Source of the DNA: Blastocladiella emersonii ATCC 22665
Taxonomy: Eukaryota; Blastocladiomycota; Blastocladiomycetes; Blastocladiales; Blastocladiaceae
Assembly: GCA_025594325.1 (NCBI GenBank)
Contig: JANHCV010000014.1
Span: 62,001-126,000 of the forward strand
DNA: 64,000 nucleotides
Reading direction: 5' to 3'
Of the stretch, positions 21,104 through 30,636 are shown in pieces. How positions within the stretch are numbered: position 1 is the stretch's first letter; the number at the start of each line of letters is the position of its first letter. The position numbers were made by a program, and so were the translations under genes. The notes under the pieces are model-generated. The model was not told where the DNA came from. It did no database searches and worked only from the letters and a program-made list of their open reading frames with translations.

Positions 21104-22610
21104 TGGGAGTCGAGAGTATGATAATTTTAAATGTGTTGATTGTCCGTACTTTTTACTGTGCTCTGAGCCTCATTGGTGAGAGCGCGAAGCTACGCGAGCA
21201 TTTGAAAATGACGCGTTGCGCCACAACGTGACCTGATCAAGTTTGATCTCTGTCGTGCCTCTGGCAAGAGCGTTTCTCTGCCCCTGTCCAATCAGCGTCA
21301 TGCAAGCTCCGCACCTATAACAAGTTTTCTCCTCCATTCACCTTGCATATCACCAAGGCAGAACTTTTGTACGTCAAAAAGACGTACGACGACCGCAACG
21401 ACGAGTCGCCTTGCCTCGCTCGTCCGCCCCCTGACGCGCTAACCGGTGCAATAAAGCTTCTTTATCATGTTCAGTATCCAGATGCGTTCCATGGAGTTAG
21501 GCCGCTTCATTGGCTCGGTGGCGCTGAAACTTTGCCCGCAGCCAAGCACCGCAAGCAACTGGCCCGTTCTAGTTGGCCTCAACGTTAACTCCTGGCCTGA
21601 GCCCACGCGTGCCTCAACTTTCTCGACGTCCTCAAATCCCGCCAAACACAACAGCAACGTCGACACTGGCTCGCCCGCTGACTCGCCGCCGACTGTCCGC
21701 AACTGCCGTACCTCAGGCCAGCAGTTGGGTAACAGCGGGAACGAGCCGCTCATTGCCATTTTGGGGCGCAAACTCAAGTTTTTTTGCTGGCTTCGCCGCT
21801 AACGAAGCCGTGACCCGGCTTCTGTGCAATCAATCCACCACCCCAAACTGCACCTGCACGGCCGCCCGTCCAGCCTCCGCGACGCGCTTCTTGCGTATTG
21901 CTACCAAATTGGACCGGTCTGATGCAGCTGGTGCCCAAATCGCAGCGCTCTGCGCCGTCCGGCGCACACGCGTTGTCAACACCACGCGTTGCGGACGTGA
22001 CGGGCGAAACAGTTTCGCTTCTGCCTTCCACCACAACCTCGGGTTCGTGTTCATTGCGGCCCCGAATGAAACGAGGCACAGTCGAACGGTGAGAAGCAAG
22101 AGCGCAAGGAACACACTCGTAGTTAGTACCGCCATGGATGGCACTCCAATGGGAATCGAGAACGATCCGTTCATAGAGATTGAGTGAAACCAGCAAGTAA
22201 GCGGTGGACGCGTCGTGCCACAACGCTGCACGATCGGAATTAATCGATGTGTAAAGGATGTTCATGTGCTCGCTTGCTCAAGACTGATATGCACCGCACT
22301 TGCTACGGGCATTGTAGCATACTGCCTGATACGGCGCCAGAACCTCAGGGTCGACGTCAGGTGGTTCGTGCATCGGAATCCCTTCAGCAACGAGTTGTGG
22401 CCCGAAAGTGCAATCGGCGGGAACCCACAAAGTTGTGAGAGTGTGTCTTGGACCGAGGGATGGTCGCGAAGGGGCAAGCCACTCCGCGCGGCGGTCAGCA
22501 TACACGGTGGCGGTCAGCGACACTCCCAGACGCGTTTCCTGCTCTAACTCCTTCCCCTGATGGCCAAAACATGATTTGAGACATGATATGGATAGCTGGA
22601 AGAGCCAAAA
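21104..22610. other. intergenic, 1.5 kb, one doubtful frame
   Basis: No gene is supported with confidence. A plus-strand frame from ATG 21467 can be continued to 22187 if a one-base shift at a run of seven T (21779-21785) is allowed. The joined product would be about 240 residues, Cys- and Ser-rich in its second half, and resembles nothing I know. The minus strand has overlapping short frames of equal length. Confidence 0.3.
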
Positions 22611-22693
22611 CGATGGCGGTAGGGTTCGAACCTACGCAGGCAGAGCCTAAATGCTTTCAAGGCATTCTCCTTAGACCACTCGGACACGCCACC
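22611..22693 (-). tRNA. tRNA-Ser (anticodon UGA)
   Basis: The minus strand folds as a complete 83-nt cloverleaf with a long variable arm. The acceptor GGTGGCG pairs fully with CGCCATC, with one G-U. The D-stem is TCC/GGA with loop GAGTGGTCTAA. The anticodon stem AATGC/GCATT holds the loop CTTGAAA. The variable arm is about 14 nt, and the T-arm is GTAGG-TTCGAAC-CCTAC. A-box and B-box promoter elements are intact and there is no intron. The discriminator is G, as in eukaryotic serine tRNAs. A non-LTR retrotransposon is inserted 3 bp upstream of its 5' end. Confidence 0.95.
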
Positions 22694-22696
22694 GCT
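22680..22696 (+). repeat. 17-bp target-site duplication, left copy
   Basis: TCGGACACGCCACCGCT covers the first 14 nt of tRNA-Ser plus 3 bp upstream. An identical 17-mer is at 25735-25751. The bases just outside differ, so the duplication ends there. Confidence 0.85.
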
Positions 22697-25477
22697 GTGC
22701 GTCATGCTCAACGACCCCCCCCGCACGGCGTGCCCGCGCGCTACGAGCTCGGCATCCTCCAGTTCCAGACGCAGTGCGCGTTCTCGCCGCTCGAGCGGCC
22801 CGACCTCGCGCTCGTGCCCATGTCCAACCAGCTGCCGTGAGTGTGGTTTGACAACTAGCTGCTGCTCATGCAGCGGCGCAAGATGTCGATCGTGGACCGC
22901 CGCCGCGACTACAACCTCATCGTCGCCGGCAACTGCACGCCCACGGTCCTCGTCGCGCCCGACGTGACGGTGCGCGGCAAGAGGAGCCAGGACCGCGTCT
23001 GGACCAAGAACTTGATCCGGTGGCTGCCCCTGTACACGCTCGAGACGCTGCTCGAGTACCTGCCCGACAACGACGACGGCCTCATCGGGCGCAAGTACAC
23101 GCTGCCGATGCTCCGCCGCATGGAAACCAAGGACGTGCAGCAGCTCGTCAAGGAGTTCCGCGTGCCGCTCACGGACAACGGCAACGCGCGCATGAACGCC
23201 GACGACCGCAGCGTCGCCCGGATCCTGCTCGACGTGGCGAACCGCAACCACGCCCAGATCACGGCCATCAGCCACGGCCAGGAAATGTACCCGCCCGCGC
23301 TGCCCATGGACGACGATCCGCCCACGCCCGCCGGCGCGCCGGCGCTCGTCTTCCGCCACACCCGCCCCCGCCCCGCCGCCGCGCTCGTCAATCCTGTCCG
23401 CGCCGTTGGGTTCGAGATCATGCCCACCCCGGGCAGCGTCGTCATCGCGTACACGGACGGTTCGTACTACGTGGACCGCCCGGGCCCCGAGGGCGTCGCG
23501 CGCGCGGGCTCCGCCGCCGTGTTCCCGCTGCCCGACGGCTACGACACGGCCACGCGCCACGACGCTGACTGCCGCGCGGCCGCCAACGGCGTCACGGACG
23601 ACGACGTGGGCCACATCGCCGCCGCCAAGCTGCCGCCCGGCCCGTTCTCGTCGACGCGCGCCGAGATCCACGCGTTCGTCCTCGCCGTGTCGCAGGTCGC
23701 CGCCGGGACCGCGCTGCACATCTACTCGGACTCGCAGGCCGCCATCGAGGCCGCGCGCACGCAGCTCTCGCCGACGGCGACGATGCGCCAGCGCGTCCGG
23801 TGCGCGTCGAGCGACCTGTGGTCCGCGCTCCGCCTCGCGCTGCGCGACCGCAACGTCAAGGTCACCTTCTCGTGGGTCCGCGGCCACGCCGACGACCCGA
23901 CCACGCCCAACAACATCGCCGACCGCGCCGCCAAGGCCGCGGCGAACCAGCCGCCCGCCTCGGACGCGTACTTTTCGAAACGCACGCGCACCGAGTCGGA
24001 CCTCCATCACGTCCCCGCCTTTTTCGACCACGAGATTTGCGGCGACCCGCGCAAGTTCATGCGCGACCTCGCGCAGGCCGAGTGCCGCGACGCGGTGCTC
24101 GCCGAGAACGTGGCGCACCTCGCGCTCGCGCCCGAGCCCGTACCCGTACCCGTCGCCGCCGATGCTGCAGCCGCCGCTGTAGCAGCCGCGAACGCCGCCG
24201 CCGCCCAGGCCGAGGAGCTCGACTGGGAGGCGACCGCGCTCGCGCTCCACGGCGGGTCGCGCCCGCTCGCGCGCCGTACCTCGCGCGACCAGAACAAGGA
24301 GACGTCCTTCCGCCTGCGCGCGCTCGCCAACAAGCTGCCGTGCCGCGAGTCGCTGCACTCGGTCGGCCGCATCGCCGTGCCCAACTGCGGCAGGGCCGAG
24401 TGCATCGCGAGCGAGGACCTCGAGACCCGCTGCCGCACGTGCCGCGAAGCGCTCGACATGGCGCCCCGCTGCTCGTGCCGCCAGGTGGACACGCCGTTCC
24501 ACTGGTTCCAGTGCCAGCTCATGGACGGCAAGCGCGTCGAGACGCTCGACCAGATCACCAAGTCGTGGCTCGGCCAGCTCACGTCCGTCGGCGCGGCCAA
24601 GCTCGACGCCGCCCTGAACCCCGCCGCCGGCGTGCTGATCGACGCGCTGCTCGGCCCCGACCTGCTGCACCTGCAGCGCCTCGACCTCGGCGAGCTGCGC
24701 GCCGACCGCGCCGCGATGCTCGCCGCTCGCGTAGCGGCGATCCCCAGCTGGGTGGCCTCGCGCCACGCGGCAGTAGCGGCCGGCCTGCCGATCCCTGGCG
24801 AGGACGCGCTGCCGCCCGCTACCACGCACATCCCCGCCGCCGCCGCGGCCCGCCTGTCCGCCTGCGCCATCACGCGCGGCGCGGTGCATGCGTGTCGCGA
24901 GTTCCTGGGCAGCCCGGCCGCCGCCGCCGCCGCGACCGCGCTCCACCCGCTCCCGTCCCCTCGCCGCCTCGCCGCTCAGCTGTACGACGCCGCCGCGTCG
25001 CTGCTGCGCTCGTGCATGTGGGTGCCGTACGTCGGGCTCCAGACCATTGCCCGGGTCCAGACGCCGCACCGCAACGCTCGGTACCGCCGCCGCCGTACCG
25101 AACGAGTGCGCCCGCTCGCGCCGACGCGCCAGTGCCGCCGCGGTGAGGCCCGCGACCAGCCGCAGGGCCAGGCCCGCGCCGAGACCCGCCAGCAGCGGCG
25201 CCGGCCGCGCCCGCAGCAGCCCCAGCTGCAGCCGCAGCTGGGCAACGCCGGCGACGGGGACGAGGACGAGGACAAGAACGAGGACGAGGACGAAGACGAC
25301 GACACCCGCCGCCAGCGGTGCCAGACGTGCGCGCGGCAGCCCGCCCGTCACAACCAAGACCGATCCCGCATGATCTCCCTGATCCACGGGGCGGTCCTGC
25401 GCAAGACCATCAACGGCCCAATTGCGCAAGACGACGCGTCGGAAACTACTATCGAATCAAGTCGGGTGGACCTCTGA
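22697..25477 (+). pseudogene. retrotransposon ORF2 C-terminal fragment with RNase H domain
   Basis: The main open stretch is 22868-25477. The same frame continues upstream to about 22730 (YELGILQFQTQCAFSPLE...) through two stops (22838-22840 and 22856-22858), so the element is decayed. RNase H residues are visible in order: D in AYTDGSYY, E in STRAEIHAF, D in IYSDSQAA and D in NIADRAAK, with SWVRGHADD between the last two. A zinc-like Cys/His cluster follows: CGRAEC, CRTC, CSC, and FHWFQC. The last 150 residues are basic then acidic low complexity. RNase H removes the RNA strand during second-strand synthesis. No reverse transcriptase remains, so the copy cannot move by itself. Confidence 0.8.
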
Positions 25478-25734
25478 AGTTCTTCATGTCAGCCCGCCGA
25501 GGGGGCCCCCACGCTCGCCTGATCGCTGAGCTCGCCCGGCGCGACGTCGGCGACGACTCACTGCGGCTCCGCCGCGGCTGAGCCACCCGCCGCCGCCGCG
25601 TCGCGTGGGCCTGGCGCGCAGGAGAGTGCCCCTCGACGGTCAAGGTCGCTCGTACGCGTCTCCAGCGCGTGTGTCCGCATACTGTTGTCCCTCCTTCACG
25701 GTTCGATGAGCTTCTTACATATAATCTTGTTCTT
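22697..25734 (+). mobile_element. 5'-truncated non-LTR retrotransposon inserted at a tRNA gene
   Basis: The segment lies between two copies of a 17-bp sequence. It carries the 3' part of an ORF2-type protein with RNase H and a Cys/His motif, followed by a 257-bp 3' untranslated tail without an obvious poly(A). No long terminal repeats are present. The reverse transcriptase and endonuclease domains are missing, as expected of an incomplete target-primed insertion. The protein part is strongly GC-rich. Its class (Tad1-like or related) is inferred only from the RNase H at the C-terminus. Confidence 0.8.
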
Positions 25735-25751
25735 TCGGACACGCCACCGCT
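25735..25751 (+). repeat. 17-bp target-site duplication, right copy
   Basis: Identical to 22680-22696. What follows (CTTGATTTCTC...) would have been the original upstream flank of the tRNA-Ser gene before insertion. Confidence 0.85.
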
Positions 25752-26826
25752 CTTGATTTCTCATACTTACTATGCGCTGCCGTTCAATAAATCATCTTGT
25801 GACACTCATTTGATGCCTCACCGTACCTTTTGGGCCGATCGTCGGGTGGAGAGCGCGAATCGTGCGGCCTCGGATCGCCATGGCCACTGATAATCCAGCG
25901 TGCTTCCACGCGTGGTTTCAGTCGAGCTGGTTGGCCCCCTTGCGCTGCTCCTCTGCCCATTGAGCATGTCTGGGGCGTGACGTTTGTGAAGAGTTCATTT
26001 CCGTGCCCGAACTGCAAGCGTCGTGCGGTTATGAGCCACGACGGCGCGACAACCAGAAGTTAGTTGCAGCGAGCCGCACAAACTACCTCTCCTCCTTCAC
26101 ACAATGTCTCTCAGCCTGTCTAAGGGCGGGACACACAGCTTTTACCTAATAACACGTCTTTTTTTCCAGTCGCATTCGACGGATAGGTTTCCCCTCGCGG
26201 CAGCGACAGTGGAGGCAAGGCAGTCCTGCCTCGCAGCGGTCACGTGTTTTGAACGACGCGTCCCCTCCCTTCACGTCCCAAGTTCCACGACCGCACACTC
26301 GATGCAGAATCATTTAGAAATCACACATCGAGTGGTGTGGCGCTATTAGCGCGGTTAATTCCTGCCACGCACCACGATCATCCCGCGCATGGCTCCGTAG
26401 GTGTTGGGCGAGATTTTGGCCGACGGCAACGTACGCGATATGCTATTAATCATATGTAGAAGCCTGTCAACTGCCGTCTCTTCTTGATAGAAGTCAGCCC
26501 TCGGAATTACGGAAGAAATCGTCGGTTACCGTTGCCTTTACTGTTCCAATCCTGGACAAGAGCCATCGGGTCATTCGGATTGGCAGTGAGAGAGTGACAG
26601 TAACGTACTTGACAAACAGTAGAGCGTTCAACTTTACTGATAACCACACGCAGTCATAGTTTTTACCGTTCAAGGGTAGCGAAGTGCCGGACAGCAGCTG
26701 TTCAGGCGCGAGATAAATATGCGGCCTCCCCGCTGCCGTCGCCGAGATCCTCAGCAGTCTCGACTACAAAAGCTCATCCTACCCACTACTCACCTACCCA
26801 CCACTTACCACCACCCACCACCTACC
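25752..26826. other. intergenic, 1.1 kb, AT-richer
   Basis: No coding frame is supported. The last 60 bp before the GTPase start are CCA/CTA-rich and purine-poor (pyrimidine-rich leader), and GATAAATATG at about 26712-26721 could serve as a TATA-like element some 110 bp upstream of the ATG. Confidence 0.4.
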
Positions 26827-28766
26827 ATGACTGTCTATTCGGCAAACCACACGACCGACTCGACCGCCCTTGTGCTCGGCGAAACCCAGCAGGGCAAAAC
26901 GACACTGCTCAACTTTCTTCTGGACGCCGCGGGTGCGAGCGCCGGGGATTTCGCCAAGATCGGTAACGGAACCAGCTCCTGCACCAAGGAGTGCACCACT
27001 TACTCGTGCCAGCCGTCCAACTTCTCGTATGGGTTACGCCCGCGCTCTACTGGCTCAAACTTGGACTTGGACTTGGAATTGGAGCTGGACGATCGCAGCG
27101 ACGACGCGACCGCCGACCTCCTGGACGAGGAGACGGTCGCATTCGGCGAGGAGCTCGAAAAGTTCCTCCAGCGCAGAGTACCCACGCTCGCAAACAAGCT
27201 GACCGAGATGGTGGGAAAGTTCACGCGCGGTTCCGGACGCTACCAATCAGTCGAGGACATCACTCGCAAGCTTACGGAAAACTTCTTCACGACCAAGCAC
27301 ACGCTCTACAAGCTCGCCAAGCTGCGCACTCTGGCGTGCCACCGCCCCCAGAACCTCACTATCATTGAGTCGCCGGGCTACAACGACTCGAATGGCGACG
27401 TCTCGCCGGGTATCGACTTGTACCACCTTGCCGGCGTCATGAAGCACGTCCTCGATCATGGGCCTCTCAACGCCATTATCTACGTCATCAAGTGCACGCA
27501 GCCGTTCAACGCGCCGACCAAGGCCAGCATCGAGCTGTGCTTGGACAACCTGACGCAGTTTTGCTCCCGCCTGATCGTCGTGCACTCGGCATACAACCCC
27601 GTCGAGGCGCTCCAGTCCGGCAAGGACCTGGGTGACATCAGCGAGCGCATCGCCGCGTTCGAGGAGGTGTTCAAGGACAAGCCGTACGCCCAGCGCCTGC
27701 ACGTCACCCACCTTCCCATGGCCAACGTCATCTACAAGACGTCGAGCTCGGTCGTTGTGGATGCTTTCAGCTACGAGCAGCGCGAAACTCTTCTCCGCCA
27801 GCTCGCTGACGCGGCCGCGCACACGACGACGATGCCAAAGGTGGTGAGTCTGAAGAAGCCCAATGCACTCAACGCCCTCGATCTGGTACGCTCTTGATCC
27901 CTGCCCTTGTTTCCCCACACACGTCACAGGCTCCCTGACTGACCCCCACCTTGTTCGCTGTCAATTCATTGCAGAAAATTGGGAGCCTGCTCGAAACCGC
28001 TGTTACCGAGAGCCTCGCAACGGTCGATGCTGCCAAGGACGCTAAAACCGCCGAGGTGATCATCAACCTGACCGGCCAGATTGCGCGTGCCGGCGCCAAG
28101 GCCAAACACTTGCGCGCCGACGCCACTGCCCTTGAAACCGACGACGAGATCAAGTTCAGCGAGCAGCCCTTCTCCTTCGGCGGAAAGTTTGCCCCGGCGA
28201 CGTTCAAGCACATCGCCAAGTTCGAGGATACCAAGTTCACCCTGGTCCGGCTCGCGTCCACCATGGCCAACGGATACGAGTTCAAGAGCACGATCGAGGG
28301 CCCGCGTTCGGGCCACATTGAGTTTTGGTCGCGCTTCTGGGCCCCGCTCCGGGGTACGGCATTGGCGTACACCGTTTGCCGCGAGTTCTACGCCGCCAAG
28401 ATCAAGAAGCTGCGCATCGAGGCCGCCAAGGCCGATGTCGACGCAGAGAACTTGGTCAAGGTGCTGCGGCTCCTCAAGGCAAAGTACTCGCAGGAGGAGG
28501 ACGCAATCACGCTGCACGAGCGCAAGAGCCAGCTCGCGCAGTTTGCGCTGCGGTTCACCACGGACCACACCATGCCCTTTGACCTGTTCCTGCGCCTCAC
28601 GCACCAGCTCGACGCCGGGACCCCGTACGACAAGACGCCCCTCGCTCGGTTTGCCAAGAGCGTTGTTCGCGACCGGGAGGCGCCGGCCGATGCCGACGCA
28701 GAGGAGGTCCTCGACGCCTACCTCGAGTGCGCTGAGCAGCTGATGTTTGCTGATGATTCCGCTTGA
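26827..28766 (+). CDS. P-loop GTPase-like protein with coiled C-terminal half
   Basis: Two exons (26827-27885 and 27975-28766) joined by an 89-nt intron (GTACGC...TTGCAG) give 616 residues. A Walker A/G1 motif GETQQGKT is at 18-25. The G3 position reads TIIESPGYNDSNGD, with Glu where Asp is usual. INAIIYVIKCTQPF-like strands follow, in the order of AIG1/IRG/septin-type G domains. The G4 guanine-specificity motif (N/T-K-x-D) is not clear; RLIVVHSAYNP occupies its place. The second exon is helical and charged, with an Asp/Glu-rich close. Nucleotide binding is likely, guanine specificity uncertain, and the cellular role unknown. The preceding 1.1 kb is empty and the WD40 gene follows 325 bp downstream in the same direction. 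Confidence 0.7.
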
Positions 28767-29091
28767 TTCAATTGCCTTGGCTGGCTGCGACGTGTCTTGG
28801 TTGTAATAATAATACATCATGAAATTTATCCTTGATTGTTGCAGTACGACCTTTTCCCAACTATGAGCTGGACGAGTGCGAAGAACAACCGCGCGAAAAG
28901 TGCGCTGCGAGACGCGACGAACAAACACGTGAGCAAGCGAGACACTTCTATTGTTCAGGCGGCCCCGACCGAGTCACTGCCGCCCTCGGCACTAGGTGCT
29001 CCGCCCACCCTCGTCTCTTCATGCAATGTGATGCTAGCGCTCTATGCAATCTCATGAACCTGCCCTCTTGAACACTACCACGCAACGCACC
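28767..29091. other. intergenic, 325 bp
   Basis: Nothing coding is seen. It begins AT-rich (TTGTAATAATAATACATCATG), suiting the 3' end of the GTPase gene, and must also hold the WD40 gene promoter. Confidence 0.4.
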
Positions 29092-30630
29092 ATGACGGAC
29101 CAACGCCAGCACCCGTACCACCACCCAGCCTTCAACCACGCCCACCACATCCGCCAGCGGTCGCTCGGCGCCCTCGGCGCCCTCGGCCGGCTCGGCAGTG
29201 CCAGCCCGATCCTCGCCTTTGCCCGCCACCGCCACGACCGCGTCATGCAGGCGCTCGCCCTCTCGCGCCATGAGTTCTTTGCCGCGTGGCACCGCGGCCC
29301 TTGCACCTCGCTCGCGCTCGATCCGCTCGACGACCGCTTCCTGATCTCCACGGGTCTCGACTGCTCGATCGCGCTATGGGACACGCGAGCGCCTGTCGAC
29401 GATCTCGGCGCGCGTAGGACTTCGGGCAGGCTCAAGCCGATTGCTTCTTCTGCGAGGTACGTTGCATGATGCTCTCGTCTATCGAGGGCATGCTGACCGA
29501 TCTAGGTAGCCAGGACGGGCACAAGAGCGGCGTCACGACAGCCGCATGGTATTCCGTTGACGCAGGGCTCCTTGTCTCCGGATCGGCCGACGCGGCTGTC
29601 ATTGTGTGGGACGCGAGCACAGTCACAGTATGTCCCTCTCCCTCCCTCGTAGCTCGCATGATCGCGCTCACGCAATCAACACGACCGTGTAGCCAGCCGC
29701 CCGCTTCGAGATCGGCGAGCGTGTGCACCACGTCGACCTGTCGCCCGACGCCCTAATCGCCGTCGGGTCCGAGGAGAGCCACGTCCGGCTGTGCGATATC
29801 CGCACGGGTTCCTCGGTCCAGTCGCTGCGCGGGCACAAGGCGGGCGTCAAGGCCGTGCAGTGGATGCCGCACAAGGACCACCACCTGGTTTCTGGCGGGT
29901 ACGTAGCCGTGGCTGTCGATCCGCTTTTGCTCACGCTCGTTTCCATGAACGTAGCGTCGACGGCACGATCCGGCTGTGGGACGTGCGGCAGGGTCGCGCC
30001 GAGCTGGGCGTGCTCGAGACCGGGCCCGCGCAGGTGATTGGGGTAACGCCCTCGGCCGACGGCGCGTACGTCGTCGCCATGACGTCGACTGGCCGCACCC
30101 AGGTCTGGGTAGTCGAGGCGCGCGAGCTGGTACGAGTTCTCGGTTTGCCTTGCCGAGATCTCTCACTGACTCTTCGATAGGTCGCCGGGATCCAAACCGC
30201 GCACCGCGCGATCCGCACGACTCAACCCGTGCTCACGACGCCTTCCGTGACGCACCCAGGCGTCCCGGGCTACTTTATCCCGAGCGGCGACGCAATCCTG
30301 TCCGTGGACCTACTCGAAACCGAACCCCCAACGCACGACGGTCCGCCGCCGACCCCGCGTGCGCGGTACCTCGCCCGGCTACTCTCCCCGTGCGCTGCGC
30401 TGGCGTGGAGTGCGCGGCGCGGCGTGCTGTTCTCGAGCTGTGAGGACGGCGCCATCGTGTGCTGGGACACGCGGTCGGCGGCGGCCGCGCGGCAGCGGAA
30501 GCGTGGTGCGCCGGGGGATGATGGGGATAACATCGTCGTTCCGCGCGCGTACCGCGCGAGCGCTGAGGCGGAGGAGCCAACGAGGGTGCGGCAGCGGAGG
30601 GATAACTGGAGCGACGACGAGGATGACTAG
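29092..30630 (+). CDS. ERCC8: WD40 protein, Cockayne syndrome A (ERCC8/Rad28)-like
   Basis: Five exons: 29092-29456, 29510-29627, 29693-29898, 29955-30129 and 30181-30630. Introns are 51-65 nt and all keep the frame. WD-type units appear in order: FLISTGLDCSIALWDTR, LLVSGSADAAVIVWDAS, LIAVGSEESHVRLCDIRTG, HLVSGGVDGTIRLWDVRQG, then a weaker blade and VLFSSCEDGAIVCWDTRS. The unit with L-C-D-I-R-T-G after V-G-S-E-E-S and the acidic tail NWSDDEDD parallel human CSA (VGTRGPKVQLCDLKSG and a WSSSDEEG-like end). CSA is the substrate receptor of a DDB1-CUL4 ubiquitin ligase in transcription-coupled repair. Family placement is from memory; other CUL4-type WD40 receptors remain possible. The stop is only 6 bp from the stop of the convergent HEAT-repeat gene. 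Confidence 0.72.
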
Positions 30631-30636
30631 AATGTA

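Noticed and set aside
22909..25429. Long minus-strand open frame (about 960 codons) opposite the retrotransposon ORF
   Set aside because: It is the complement of GC-rich codons; its product is Arg/Ala/Gly-rich with no domain, while the plus strand carries all RNase H residues in order.
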